64,000 nucleotides of DNA, taken from contig CANGDZ010000007.1 of NCBI GenBank assembly GCA_947452785.1, forward strand, positions 1 to 64,000. The letters are read 5' to 3'. The notes below the pieces were generated by a model. That model saw only the letters and a list, made by a program, of their open reading frames with translations. It ran no database searches and was not told the origin of the DNA. Every line of letters starts with the position of its first letter. Positions within the stretch are counted from its first letter, which is position 1. Below are positions 17,213 through 26,996 of this stretch, one piece after another. Position numbers and translations under genes: made by a program. Source of the DNA: Comamonadaceae bacterium. GTDB taxonomy: Bacteria > Pseudomonadota > Gammaproteobacteria > Burkholderiales > Burkholderiaceae_C.

Positions 17213-17566
17213 ATGAAATGGATTGTCAAATGGATGTTGTGCGCGGGCGCCTTGTTGCTGGTGGCCCAAATCTACAGTGGCGTGCAGTTGCAAAACTTCA
17301 CGGCCGCTTTGATCGCGGCGCTGGTGCTGGGCTTGTTCAATACCCTGTTGCGCCCGGTGTTGATCGTGTTGACCTTGCCGATCACCGTGGTCACCTTGGG
17401 CTTGTTTCTGTTCGTGATTCATGCCGTGACGTTTTGGGCGGCCTCCGGCATGCTGGACGGATTTGCTGTGGCCGGTTTTGAAGCCGCGTTGATTGGCTCT
17501 GTCTTGTATTCTCTGCTCTGTATAGTGATCGACTCAGCGCTCGAGCAGTTGTTCCCGCCACAGTGA
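17213..17566 (+). CDS. Small four-helix membrane protein, phage-holin superfamily IV (PF04020-type)
   Basis: 117 aa from the ATG at 17213 (a GTG two codons upstream is also possible). Four hydrophobic segments are separated by short loops: LCAGALLLVAQIYSG, FTAALIAALVLGLFN, LPITVVTLGLFLFVIHAV and AALIGSVLYSLLCIVID. The loop NTLLRPVLIVLTLP is a family landmark. Despite the holin name these are chromosomal membrane proteins of unknown role. The 3' end overlaps the converging M48 protease gene by 33 bp. Confidence 0.85.
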   Translation: MKWIVKWMLCAGALLLVAQIYSGVQLQNFTAALIAALVLGLFNTLLRPVLIVLTLPITVVTLGLFLFVIHAVTFWAASGMLDGFAVAGFEAALIGSVLYSLLCIVIDSALEQLFPPQ

Positions 17567-19084
17567 CTGCACAAAGCGCAGCTGCGCATCGACAATCGAC
17601 GCCTCAATGTGGTCGGCCCCTTGCAGGGGCTGTTTGCGCGCGACATCTTGCGCCGCTTTGAAGCGGTCAATCGCGCCGCTGTAGTCCATGCGCGCCAGTT
17701 GCGCTTCGCCCTCGGCGCGCAGTGATTGCAGCGCGTGTCCCTGCGTCATCCAACCTGCCGCCAGTGCTTGCCAGGCCTGTCCGTCGCCGGGATGCACTTG
17801 CAGCCAGTTGCGCAGCTGTAACAGAGCTTCATGCAACGCGGGCGATGCTGCGAGTCGGGTACGTGCTTGCATGCCGGCCAACAGTTCGGGGCGGCGCACG
17901 GCGGTGCTTGCCGGCTGGGCCGGAATCGCGGCCAAAGCCGCCAGCACACCGGGCATGTCGTCCGCCTTATGGGCCAACTCGGCTTTGAGCAATTGCACGA
18001 GGCGAAAGGCTTTGGCATCGCTTTGTACCAGCGGTGTCAAACGCAGCACCAAGCGCTGTGCAAGCTGCGGGTCACGCAAGGTGATCTGCGCCACGGCGGC
18101 GGTATACAAAACGCTGACTTGTTTGGCCAGGGGCTGCTGCGCCAGCTGGGGCTCGGCGGCCTCCTGGGTCCAGCTGCGCAGCAGGTCCACACCCGGCTGC
18201 GACAGCACTTTGGAGCGCGCCGTCATGATGGCGTGCTCCAAATCGGGGCGGTCCAGCGCTGTGCGCATGGTCAGCAATTGCTGGCGCCCTTGCATGTCGG
18301 CCATACGCTCGGTGGTCATGGGGTGGGAGCGCAAATAGGGAAACGAGCCGTTGTCGTTCAAGGCAGAGGCTTGTTGCAGCTTGCCAAACATGCTGACAAA
18401 GCCCTGCGGGTCAAACCCGGCTTCGGTCATCACGCTGTAGCCCACCCGGTCGGCCTCGCGCTCCATGTCGCGCGAAAAGCTCAGCTGGCTTTGGATCGCT
18501 GCAGCTTGACCGCCCACAATCAAGGCTTGCGCGCTTTGCGGGCTCTTGCTCGCGGCCAGCAGGCCCAAAATCATGGTGCCGATCATGATGGGCGTCATGC
18601 GCGATTGCGCGCTCATGGAGCGCGAAATATGGCGCTGAGTAACGTGGCTCAGTTCGTGCGCCATGACGGACGCCAATTCATCGCGGCTGGAGACCACGCT
18701 GATCAAGCCCAAATGCACACCCATGTAGCCGCCGGGCAAGGCGAAAGCGTTGACCGAGCGGTCTTTGCCCAGCAAGATCTTCCAGGCAAAGCGCTCCTGC
18801 ATTTCAGGGCTCATTTCGCCGCGCGCCAGTGCGCTGGTCACCAGCGGGCGCCACAGGCTTTGGATGTACTCGTCCAGGATGGGGTCTTCAATGAAATCCG
18901 GGTCACGGTACAGCTCGCGGGCAATCCGGTCGCCAATGCTGCGTTCACCACTCAGGGTGATGTCCGAGCCGTCGCCCAAACTGGGCAAGGCAGAGGTGGC
19001 GCTGCCCACGCCAGACAATGCGGGTGCCTGTGCCCATGCGGGGATCAACAGGCAAGCAGCGGCCCATGTGACCAGCTTGGCCAT
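17534..19084 (-). CDS. bepA: M48 family metalloprotease with C-terminal TPR region, BepA/YfgC-like
   Basis: 516 aa from the ATG at 19084. A TTG at about 19114 behind an AGGATAGGG stretch is an alternative that would lengthen the signal peptide. A signal segment is clear (VTWAAACLLIPAWAQA). The zinc motif HELSH is at 143-147 and the third ligand in DMEREADRVG. Residues after about 330 are helical and repeat-like, as in BepA, whose TPR domain docks on the BAM complex. BepA degrades stalled outer-membrane proteins and assists LptD maturation in the periplasm. Its end overlaps the holin-like gene. Confidence 0.87.
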   Translation of the reverse strand: MAKLVTWAAACLLIPAWAQAPALSGVGSATSALPSLGDGSDITLSGERSIGDRIARELYRDPDFIEDPILDEYIQSLWRPLVTSALARGEMSPEMQERFAWKILLGKDRSVNAFALPGGYMGVHLGLISVVSSRDELASVMAHELSHVTQRHISRSMSAQSRMTPIMIGTMILGLLAASKSPQSAQALIVGGQAAAIQSQLSFSRDMEREADRVGYSVMTEAGFDPQGFVSMFGKLQQASALNDNGSFPYLRSHPMTTERMADMQGRQQLLTMRTALDRPDLEHAIMTARSKVLSQPGVDLLRSWTQEAAEPQLAQQPLAKQVSVLYTAAVAQITLRDPQLAQRLVLRLTPLVQSDAKAFRLVQLLKAELAHKADDMPGVLAALAAIPAQPASTAVRRPELLAGMQARTRLAASPALHEALLQLRNWLQVHPGDGQAWQALAAGWMTQGHALQSLRAEGEAQLARMDYSGAIDRFKAAQDVARKQPLQGADHIEASIVDAQLRFVQSLWREQLLER

Positions 19085-19222
19085 GGGTTTGCGAGACAAT
19101 GGCAACAACTTCAACCTATTCCCTATCCTTTGAACGACCGTATCATGCCCGTGTGATACACGAAATATGTCAAGCCAGTGTAAATCTTCGCTGTCATCGG
19201 TCAGCCCTTCAATCAAAATCTT

Positions 19223-19714
19223 ATGAGCAGCACCTCACCCTTGACCCATTTTGATGCCCAAGGCCAAGCGCACATGGTCGACGTGGGCGCCAAAGCCGCG
19301 ACCCACCGCGTGGCGGTGGCCACAGGGTGCATTGAGATGCAGCCAGAGACTTGGCGTTTGATTGCGTCCGGTACCGCCAAAAAGGGCGACGTGCTGGGCA
19401 TTGCGCGGATTGCCGGCATCCAAGCAGCCAAAAAAACCAGCGACTTGATCCCGCTCTGCCACCCCTTGGCGCTGTCGCGCGTGGCGGTGGACTTTGCGAT
19501 GGAGGAGACGCCGACGCCCCATGTGCGGTGTGTCGTGACCGCAGAAACTGTGGGCCCCACGGGCGTGGAGATGGAGGCCTTGACGGCAGTGCAAGTCGCC
19601 TTGCTCACGATTTACGATATGTGCAAAGCCGCGGATCGCGGCATGACGATCACCGGCGTGAAGCTTTTAGAAAAGCAAGGCGGCAAGTCGGGGCATTGGG
19701 CGGTCGAGAAGTAG
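19223..19714 (+). CDS. moaC: Cyclic pyranopterin monophosphate synthase
   Basis: 163 aa. MoaC marks are all present: [18 protein letters not shown] near the start, [19 protein letters not shown] with the active-site His, [26 protein letters not shown] with the catalytic Asp, and a final Lys-rich stretch [15 protein letters not shown]. It converts the MoaA product to cyclic pyranopterin monophosphate, the first stable molybdenum cofactor precursor. It stands alone here, divergent from bepA, with no other moa genes next to it. Confidence 0.96.
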   Translation: MSSTSPLTHFDAQGQAHMVDVGAKAATHRVAVATGCIEMQPETWRLIASGTAKKGDVLGIARIAGIQAAKKTSDLIPLCHPLALSRVAVDFAMEETPTPHVRCVVTAETVGPTGVEMEALTAVQVALLTIYDMCKAADRGMTITGVKLLEKQGGKSGHWAVEK

Positions 19715-19807
19715 GCCTTTCCCCGAATTGCGGTCTGACGGCAACGTGCAAAAACTGGCTTAAGGCCCGTTCCGATCCACTGCTGCCGTTCAGATCAAAC
19801 GCTCAGC

Positions 19808-20290
19808 TCAGTTGGACTTGCACGATGATGGCAAGTACTTCACTTCCAATCCATGGGTGCCCGCAGGGCCGCAGCTCCAGCCGGCAATCGACTTGCCGCC
19901 GTCGGTCGTGCCCACCAGTTTGGTGCTGCTCGTTTGCAAGGGCGTAAGCGAGATGGCGTTGGCCGTGGCGCTGGTGCTGCCGCGCAGGGTCGCCGCATTG
20001 CCGACCACGGTGATCACGCCATTGGCATCTGCCGTCACGCTGCTCACGTACTGCGAGCTTTGGGTTTCACAGGCTTTGGGCAGAAGGGCCGAGACATCGG
20101 CTTGTGAAGCGGTGGTCACCGTCTCTGTCACGGCTGTTTTGCAACTGGTGGCCGCTAGCAGCATTTCAGACACCTTGGTGCGGACCGTGTAGTCTTGGTA
20201 TTGTGGCAGCGCAATGGCGCCCAAGATGCCGATGATCGCGAGCACGATCATCAATTCGATCAACGTAAAACCCTGTTTAGGCTTGTGCAT
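19808..20290 (-). CDS. pilA: Type IV pilin (major pilin-like)
   Basis: 160 aa from the ATG at 20290, preceded by an AAGGGGAG ribosome site. A short basic leader MHKPKQG ends at Gly7, followed by [22 protein letters not shown], the prepilin peptidase site and hydrophobic alpha-1 helix with Glu5 of the mature protein. A Cys pair near the C-terminus (WSCGPAG and PSSCKSN) marks the D-loop disulfide of pilins. Other pil genes are absent nearby, as is common for a lone pilA. Confidence 0.92.
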   Translation of the reverse strand: MHKPKQGFTLIELMIVLAIIGILGAIALPQYQDYTVRTKVSEMLLAATSCKTAVTETVTTASQADVSALLPKACETQSSQYVSSVTADANGVITVVGNAATLRGSTSATANAISLTPLQTSSTKLVGTTDGGKSIAGWSCGPAGTHGLEVKYLPSSCKSN

Positions 20291-20310
20291 GGTCCCATCT
20301 CCCCTTTGTT

Positions 20311-20339
20311 TATATAAGTTTAAAACAATTGACCTCCAA
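20311..20339 (-). promoter_or_regulatory. Candidate pilA promoter
   Basis: On the minus strand TTGGAG (20339-20334) and TATATA (20316-20311) are 17 bp apart, 21 bp before the pilA start. The -35 element lies inside one arm of a larger inverted repeat. Confidence 0.45.
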
Positions 20340-20374
20340 TGCAAGCCTTGCGACAAGGCAAGGTGCGTTGGAGG
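20333..20374. repeat. Composite inverted repeat upstream of pilA
   Basis: Outer arms CCTCCAA (20333-20339) and TTGGAGG (20368-20374) enclose an inner hairpin GCCTTG-CGA-CAAGGC (20345-20359). It sits between the terC2 stop and pilA and could end terC2 transcription, act on the pilA promoter, or both. Confidence 0.6.
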
Positions 20375-20401
20375 CCAAGCGCAAGCGGGGCTGGAGTGGG
20401 C

Positions 20402-21094
20402 TTATTCGACGGCTTCGGGCGCAGCAGAATGCCTGGACTGCAGAAATTTACCGACGCCCACCACCAAGGCAGCGCCCACAGCGGCAGCAGCATAGTGCAG
20501 CCAGGTGTTGGCGGCGAGGACCTCAGACAAAGCCACATCGCTGACGATGGTCTCGCCGCCGACCCAACCGATCAAACCAGCACCAAAGACAACAATCACG
20601 GGGAAACGCTCCATCATCTTGATCATCATCGAGCTGCCAAAAACCACCAATGGAATGCTGATGGCCAAACCGATGATCAGCAGCAATTCGTCGCCCTTGG
20701 CGGCCGCAGCCACGCCAATCACGTTGTCCAGGCTCATCACCAAATCAGCAATCAAGATGGTGCGCACGGCGCTCATCAGGTTCGATGCTTTGGGTTCGCC
20801 CTCGCCCTCGCCTTCTTCTTCGCTCAGCAATTGAATGCCAATCCACAACAGCAGCAAGCCGCCAATGATTTGCAAATAGGGCATGGCCAGCAATTTAGCG
20901 GCCACCACGGTCAAGGCAATGCGCAGCACCACGGCCGCGCCAGAGCCGATCATGATGGCTTTGCGCTGTTGTTCCGGGGGCAGTGAGCGGGCTGCCAAGG
21001 CGATCACCACAGCGTTGTCACCGGACAGGATGATGTTGATCCAAATGATCTTCAGCAGGCCAATCCAAAAATCCGGGTTTTGAAAAAATTCCAT
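20402..21094 (-). CDS. TerC family membrane protein, second paralogue
   Basis: 230 aa from the ATG at 21094 behind a CGGAGAGAG ribosome site. Motifs NIILSGDNAVVIALAARSL and LIADLVMSLDNVIGVAAAAKG correspond to the two acidic-Asn motifs of TerC. Between segments 3 and 4 there is an acidic loop, EEEGEGEGEP, absent from the other paralogue. The role is likely metal efflux, perhaps tied to co-translational metalation. No yybP-ykoY aptamer is present upstream; instead an intrinsic terminator lies about 22 bp before the start codon, between this gene and sucD. Confidence 0.9.
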   Translation of the reverse strand: MEFFQNPDFWIGLLKIIWINIILSGDNAVVIALAARSLPPEQQRKAIMIGSGAAVVLRIALTVVAAKLLAMPYLQIIGGLLLLWIGIQLLSEEEGEGEGEPKASNLMSAVRTILIADLVMSLDNVIGVAAAAKGDELLLIIGLAISIPLVVFGSSMMIKMMERFPVIVVFGAGLIGWVGGETIVSDVALSEVLAANTWLHYAAAAVGAALVVGVGKFLQSRHSAAPEAVE

Positions 21095-21115
21095 GTCTCT
21101 CTCCGAGGGTGCAAT

Positions 21116-21151
21116 AAAAAAAGCGCTGACAATGTGCATCGCCAGCGCTTT
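21116..21151 (-). terminator. Intrinsic terminator after sucD, in the terC2 leader
   Basis: AAAGCGCTG (21120-21128) pairs with CAGCGCTTT (21143-21151). On the minus strand the stem is followed by seven T residues. It lies 22 bp from the terC2 ATG, leaving no room for a promoter in between. Confidence 0.85.
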
Positions 21152-21207
21152 CAGATCTGGACCCTTATTTTAGCGGGGAGTGTTCCCCGCCAGGTCCGTA
21201 GTAGTGC

Positions 21208-22104
21208 TTACTTCAATTGGGCTTTGAGCAATTTGCCCAATTCAGACGGGTTGCGTGTGACGATGAAACCACACTCTTCCATGATGGCCAATTTGGCATC
21301 GGCTGTATCGGCACCGCCAGAGATCAAAGCACCGGCATGGCCCATGCGTTTGCCAGGAGGCGCGGTCACACCCGCAATGAAGCCCACAATCGGCTTTTTC
21401 ATGTTGGCTTTGCACCACATGGCGGCTTCGGCTTCGTCGGGTCCGCCGATTTCACCAATCATGATGACGGCATCGGTGTCTGGATCGTCGTTGAAGGCGC
21501 GCATCACATCGATGTGCTTCAAACCGTTGATCGGGTCGCCACCGATACCGACGGCGCTGGACTGGCCCAGGCCGACTTCGGTCAACATCGCCACGGCTTC
21601 ATAGGTCAAAGTGCCCGAACGGGACACCACGCCAATGCGGCCTTTGCGGTGGATGTGACCGGGCATGATGCCGATCTTGATTTCGTCAGGGGTGATCAGG
21701 CCGGGGCAGTTGGGGCCGAGCAACAAGGTGCGCTTGCCGCCAGCGGCTTCTTTGGCCTTCATGCGGTTGCGCACCATCAGCATGTCCTTGACGGGAATGC
21801 CTTCGGTGATGCAGATCGCCAAGTCCAGATCAGCTTCCACAGCTTCCCAGATGGCCGCTGCAGCGCCAGCTGGGGGCACGTAAATCACGGACACGGTGGC
21901 GCCGGTTTCCGAAGCCGCTTCTTTGACCGAAGCGTAGATCGGGATGTTGAAGATGGACTCGCCCGCCTTCTTGGGGTTCACGCCAGCCACAAAACAGTTT
22001 TTACCGTTCGCGTATTCCTGGCATTTTTCCGTGTGGAACTGACCGGTTTTGCCGGTAATGCCTTGGGTGATGACTTTGGTGTCTTTATTGATGTAGATCG
22101 ACAT
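21208..22104 (-). CDS. sucD: Succinyl-CoA ligase (ADP-forming), alpha subunit
   Basis: 298 aa. It opens with [20 protein letters not shown], the CoA-binding Rossmann part, followed by VNPKKAG. The phosphorylated His lies in [11 protein letters not shown]...[11 protein letters not shown] (His in GHAGA), and [16 protein letters not shown] is the conserved alpha-beta contact. SucD and SucC interconvert succinyl-CoA and succinate with ATP formation in the TCA cycle. A TTAGGAAC ribosome site precedes the start. It follows sucC by 51 bp. Confidence 0.97.
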   Translation of the reverse strand: MSIYINKDTKVITQGITGKTGQFHTEKCQEYANGKNCFVAGVNPKKAGESIFNIPIYASVKEAASETGATVSVIYVPPAGAAAAIWEAVEADLDLAICITEGIPVKDMLMVRNRMKAKEAAGGKRTLLLGPNCPGLITPDEIKIGIMPGHIHRKGRIGVVSRSGTLTYEAVAMLTEVGLGQSSAVGIGGDPINGLKHIDVMRAFNDDPDTDAVIMIGEIGGPDEAEAAMWCKANMKKPIVGFIAGVTAPPGKRMGHAGALISGGADTADAKLAIMEECGFIVTRNPSELGKLLKAQLK

Positions 22105-22124
22105 GTTTGTTCCTAATCAGTTAA

Positions 22125-22146
22125 GGACAGAGCTCAAGATCTGTCC
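22125..22146 (-). other. Intercistronic hairpin between sucC and sucD
   Basis: GGACAGA (22125-22131) pairs with TCTGTCC (22140-22146) around an 8-nt loop, 20 bp before the sucD start. No T-run follows, so RNA stability or translation control is more likely than termination. Confidence 0.6.
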
Positions 22147-22155
22147 CCAAAGTCA

Positions 22156-23316
<1,161 letters not shown>

Positions 23317-23350
23317 GAGGTTTCTCTCAGAGAGGTGGATGGTTTCACCA

Positions 23351-23386
23351 GCTTGCAGGGAAGTGCGTGGGCACTCGACTGCAAGC
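23351..23386 (-). other. Nested hairpin in the sucC leader
   Basis: GCTTGCAG (23351-23358) pairs with CTGCAAGC (23379-23386); inside it AGTGC (23362-23366) pairs with GCACT (23371-23375) around a GTGG loop. It lies about 35 bp before the sucC ATG on the minus strand and would form a long interrupted stem in the mRNA. Confidence 0.55.
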
Positions 23387-23494
23387 GCTGGACACTGCAG
23401 CCCATGACTGTATCATGCTGCAATGCACAAATCTTGAGCCTTGCGACTTACATTGACATGACGCCGGGCACCACCTGACAGGGAGTCACACAGG

Positions 23495-24421
23495 ATGGCG
23501 ACACTATTTATTGACGGCGAAGCGGGCACCACTGGCCTGCAAATTCGGGAGCGGCTGGCGCTGATGCCGCAGGTTCAGGTGCTCAGCATCGACCCTGCCA
23601 GGCGCAAAGACCCGGAGGCCAAACGCGAATTGATGGCGGCGGCCGATCTGGTGGTCCTCTGCCTGCACGACGATGCGGCGATCGAGTCGGTGGCCATGAT
23701 TGACAGCCTGAGCGGGCGCAAGCCGCGCATTGTCGACGCCTCCACCGCCCACCGCTGCCACCCGGATTGGGTGTTTGGTTTTCCTGAACTGGCCCCTGGG
23801 CAGCGCGAAGCGGTGCAAAAAGCCGAACGCGTGGCCAATCCGGGCTGTTACGCCACGGGCGCCATTGCCATCTTGCGCCCGCTGGTGGACGCTGGCTTGC
23901 TGCCCAAGGACTTTGCGGTGTGCCTGCCCTCGGTCAGCGGTTATTCGGGCGGCGGGCGCAGCATGATCGAAGACTTCGAAGCTGGGAAAGCGCCGCTTTA
24001 TGAGGCCTACGCCTTGGGTTTGAAGCACAAACATGTGCCCGAAATCATGCGCTACAGCGGTCTGACCACGCGGCCCTTGTTCGTGCCAGCGGTGGGCAAT
24101 TTCCGCCAGGGCATGCTGGTTCAACTGCCTTTGCACTTGGATCAACTGCCTGGCAAGCCCCAGGTGGCCGACCTGCACGCCGCGCTCAGCGCCTACTATG
24201 CGGCCAGCCACGCGGCGGGCGGTTGGGTGAGTGTGGAGCCTGCGACTGAAAGCGGCAAACTGGACGCTTTGGCCCTGAATGACACCAACCAGCTGGAAAT
24301 CCGGGTGTTTGGCAACGAAGAAGCTCGCCAGGCCGTGGTGCTGGCCCGTTTGGACAATTTGGGCAAAGGCGCCAGCGGGGCTGCCGTGCAAAACATTCAG
24401 TTGATGCTGGGTTTGTCTTGA
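23495..24421 (+). CDS. argC: N-acetyl-gamma-glutamyl-phosphate reductase, short (type 2) form
   Basis: 308 aa. [20 protein letters not shown] is the N-terminal cofactor-binding start of the short ArgC class. The catalytic Cys is in [17 protein letters not shown], and [15 protein letters not shown] and [19 protein letters not shown] complete the family pattern. It reduces N-acetylglutamyl phosphate to the semialdehyde in arginine synthesis. Other arg genes are absent from the neighbourhood. A LysR regulator follows 20 bp downstream on the same strand. Confidence 0.95.
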   Translation: MATLFIDGEAGTTGLQIRERLALMPQVQVLSIDPARRKDPEAKRELMAAADLVVLCLHDDAAIESVAMIDSLSGRKPRIVDASTAHRCHPDWVFGFPELAPGQREAVQKAERVANPGCYATGAIAILRPLVDAGLLPKDFAVCLPSVSGYSGGGRSMIEDFEAGKAPLYEAYALGLKHKHVPEIMRYSGLTTRPLFVPAVGNFRQGMLVQLPLHLDQLPGKPQVADLHAALSAYYAASHAAGGWVSVEPATESGKLDALALNDTNQLEIRVFGNEEARQAVVLARLDNLGKGASGAAVQNIQLMLGLS

Positions 24422-24441
24422 ATCAGACACGCTGAGAGTTT

Positions 24442-25347
24442 ATGAAACGACTGCCGCCTCTGAATGCTCTTCGCGCCTTTCACGTGGCTGCGCAGCAGGG
24501 CAGTTTCACCAAGGCGGGTGCGGTTTTGCACGTTACGCAGGGCGCGATCAGCCGGCAGGTCAAATTGCTGGAGGACGTCATGGGGCGTCCCTTGTTTTTC
24601 CGCGTGCACCAAGGCATCAAGCTCACTGAAACCGGCAAGTTGCTGGCCGAAGGTTTGCAGACCGCTTTTGGGGGCCTAGAGCAGCTGTTCGATCGCATCA
24701 ACAGTGACCAGCGGCGCTTGCAGATCGCGATCAATATTCCGCCGACTTTTGCGACACGATGGCTGGCCCCCCGGCTGTCGAAATTTTGTAATTTGTATCC
24801 CTTCGTGGATTTTCAGATCACCACCAATTGGGTGCAATCGGTGCGCGACAGTGCATCGCACGATGCGCTGGTGGTTTTTGCGCAAGCGCCTTGGCCTAAA
24901 GTCGACTGCGAACTGCTGATGCTGGAAAAGCACGTCATGGTCAGCCATCCAAGCTTGTGGCTGAATGACCTGCCCCCCACGCTGGGCAACCAGACCTTGT
25001 TGCATATTCTCAATGGCGCAGAGCGGCTGCCGGTCTGGGAGCGCTGGATTGAGCACAACCACCTCAGCCACATCAACCCCCAGCCTGGCGTGGCGTTCAG
25101 CACCTTAGACCAGGTGATCAACGCCGCGATCAGTGGCGCCGGCGTGGCCATCGTGGATCAGCGCATGATTCGGCCCGAGTTGGCCTCAGGTGTCTTGCGC
25201 CGTTTCAATGAGGTGCACATGGACGGGCCCAATGGCTATTGGTTTGTGGATGTGGCCAAAGACGACGAGCACAAAGCGGTTGTGCGCCTTTTTCGTGAAT
25301 GGCTTAAACAAGAAGTGGCAGACAGCCAGACCGACCCGACTGCGTAA
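24442..25347 (+). CDS. LysR-type transcriptional regulator, GcvA-like
   Basis: 301 aa. The N-terminal winged helix-turn-helix reads [19 protein letters not shown], then [22 protein letters not shown], closest in pattern to the GcvA/AmpR branch. Residues after 90 form the periplasmic-binding-protein-like effector domain, with ITTNWVQSV and a [12 protein letters not shown] stretch near the end. It converges on a long minus-strand set of oxidoreductase and transporter genes, so it may control them, but LysR regulators are often divergent from their targets and the arrangement here is only suggestive. Confidence 0.88.
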   Translation: MKRLPPLNALRAFHVAAQQGSFTKAGAVLHVTQGAISRQVKLLEDVMGRPLFFRVHQGIKLTETGKLLAEGLQTAFGGLEQLFDRINSDQRRLQIAINIPPTFATRWLAPRLSKFCNLYPFVDFQITTNWVQSVRDSASHDALVVFAQAPWPKVDCELLMLEKHVMVSHPSLWLNDLPPTLGNQTLLHILNGAERLPVWERWIEHNHLSHINPQPGVAFSTLDQVINAAISGAGVAIVDQRMIRPELASGVLRRFNEVHMDGPNGYWFVDVAKDDEHKAVVRLFREWLKQEVADSQTDPTA

Positions 25348-25365
25348 GTCACGCGAAGGCCCTGT

Positions 25366-26994
25366 TCAGTGCGGCTTGTCTGATAAAACCAAATCGGCCC
25401 CCTTTTCCGCCACCATCATGGTGGGCGCATTGATGTTGCCCGAGGTGATGTTGGGGAAAATCGAGGCATCGATCACCCGCAAGCCTTGCACACCGTGCAC
25501 GCGCAACTGCGCATCCACCACACTGGTCTGGGCATCAGGACCCATGGCGCAGGTGCCGCACAGGTGGTAAATCGAGCCGCAATGGTCTTTAAAATAAGCC
25601 AGCATCTGCGCGTCGCTGTGAATGGCCAGGCCCGGTGCGACTTCTTCTTTGATCAAGTTGCGCAGGGGTGCGGTGCCGCTCAAGCGCCGGATCAAGCGGA
25701 TGGCTTGTAAAACCTCTTCTTGGTCATGCGCGGTGCTCAGGTAGTTCGGGTCAATCAAGGGGCGTTCGCAAGCGTCCGCACAGGTGATCTGAATTTGGCC
25801 TGTGCTGCTGGGTCGACACGCATTGAACGCCATCAAAAACCCTGAATACGGCTCCGGTTTCAGGTTGGCATTCGGCAACGCAGGAATCGTGTACGACAAG
25901 GGGTTGAAATACAGCTGCAAGTTGGCACGAGGCTGGTGCGTAGAGCCTCTGAAAAACCCCCCGGCTTGGTTCACAGACATGGACAGCGGACCACGGCGCG
26001 TCAGCAGGTACTGCAGCCCTGCCCGCATTTGCCCCCACAGTGAATTGAATTCGTCATTCAAAGTTGGGCGGTTGGCGCGGTAGTAGAACGAGGCGCACAA
26101 ATGGTCTTGCAGGTTGTGGCCGACGCGCGGCAGATGCTGGCGCACCGCGATACCCAGCCCGTTCAAACGGTCGCCATCGCCGATGCCCGAGCATTGCAGC
26201 AATTGGGGCGAACCCACGGCGCCGGCCGACAAAATCACTTCCCGTTGGGCCTGCACGTCGAAGTCCCGATCACCTTGGCGAACCCGCACGCCACAGATGC
26301 TGTTGGCCGACCCTGGGGCATACAACAAGCGCAGCGCCTGCGTGTGGGTCATGACGGTGAGGTTGGACCGTGAGCGTGCCGGAGCCAAATATTCGATGCT
26401 GCTGGAGGAACGCTGGCCTCGGCGGATATTGGTTTCGTAAATACCCGAACCTTCAAACTGTGCGCCATTGAAATCTTCAGAACGCGGCAGACCCAAGGCA
26501 TCGCAGGCGGCCAGGTAGTCATCACAGATAGGGTGTGTCCTGCCTTTCATGGGGGTGATGCCGATGCGGCCTTGCTCGCCGCGTCCTGCGCTGGCCCCTT
26601 GGGGGTGGTTTTCTAATTTGCGAAAGTAAGGCTGCACATCATCAAAGCCCCAGCCCGGGTTGCCCGCACGCTGCCAATCGTCAAAGTCTTGGCGCTGGCC
26701 TTGCACATAAATCATGGCGTTGATGGAGCCCGATCCGCCCAAGACCTTGCCGCGCGGCGCATACAGACTGCGCCCGCCCAAATGGGTTTGGGGCGTGCTG
26801 TAAAACATCCAGTTGGTTTGGGGATTGAAATAAGATTTGATGTAGCCCACGGGCAGCTTGAACCAAAAGCCTTTGTCTTCGCCGCCCGCCTCCATCAGCA
26901 ACACGCGATGCTCGCCGCTCGCGCTCAGACGATCCGCCAAGATGCAGCCAGCCGAGCCCGCACCCACAATGATGTAGTCGTAAACGGTGCCCAT
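25366..26994 (-). CDS. GMC family FAD-dependent oxidoreductase (choline/alcohol dehydrogenase-like)
   Basis: 542 aa from the ATG at 26994. The FAD motif is [21 protein letters not shown] signature 1 is [18 protein letters not shown] and signature 2 [17 protein letters not shown]. The active-site His is in [12 protein letters not shown] and its partner Asn in [14 protein letters not shown]. These enzymes oxidise alcohols such as choline or polyethylene glycol to aldehydes. It follows the dehydratase gene by 2 bp and is probably the last gene of its operon. The substrate cannot be told from sequence. Confidence 0.92.
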   Translation of the reverse strand: MGTVYDYIIVGAGSAGCILADRLSASGEHRVLLMEAGGEDKGFWFKLPVGYIKSYFNPQTNWMFYSTPQTHLGGRSLYAPRGKVLGGSGSINAMIYVQGQRQDFDDWQRAGNPGWGFDDVQPYFRKLENHPQGASAGRGEQGRIGITPMKGRTHPICDDYLAACDALGLPRSEDFNGAQFEGSGIYETNIRRGQRSSSSIEYLAPARSRSNLTVMTHTQALRLLYAPGSANSICGVRVRQGDRDFDVQAQREVILSAGAVGSPQLLQCSGIGDGDRLNGLGIAVRQHLPRVGHNLQDHLCASFYYRANRPTLNDEFNSLWGQMRAGLQYLLTRRGPLSMSVNQAGGFFRGSTHQPRANLQLYFNPLSYTIPALPNANLKPEPYSGFLMAFNACRPSSTGQIQITCADACERPLIDPNYLSTAHDQEEVLQAIRLIRRLSGTAPLRNLIKEEVAPGLAIHSDAQMLAYFKDHCGSIYHLCGTCAMGPDAQTSVVDAQLRVHGVQGLRVIDASIFPNITSGNINAPTMMVAEKGADLVLSDKPH

Positions 26995-26996
26995 GG

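Noticed and set aside
17831-19156. Long plus-strand frame antisense to the M48 protease
   Set aside because: A shadow of GC-biased third positions in the protease gene; composition is His/Gln/Arg-rich and shows no domain.
20291-20401. Sigma-54 promoter for pilA
   Set aside because: GG and GC doublets with the required 10-bp spacing are not present; a sigma-70-type pair fits better.
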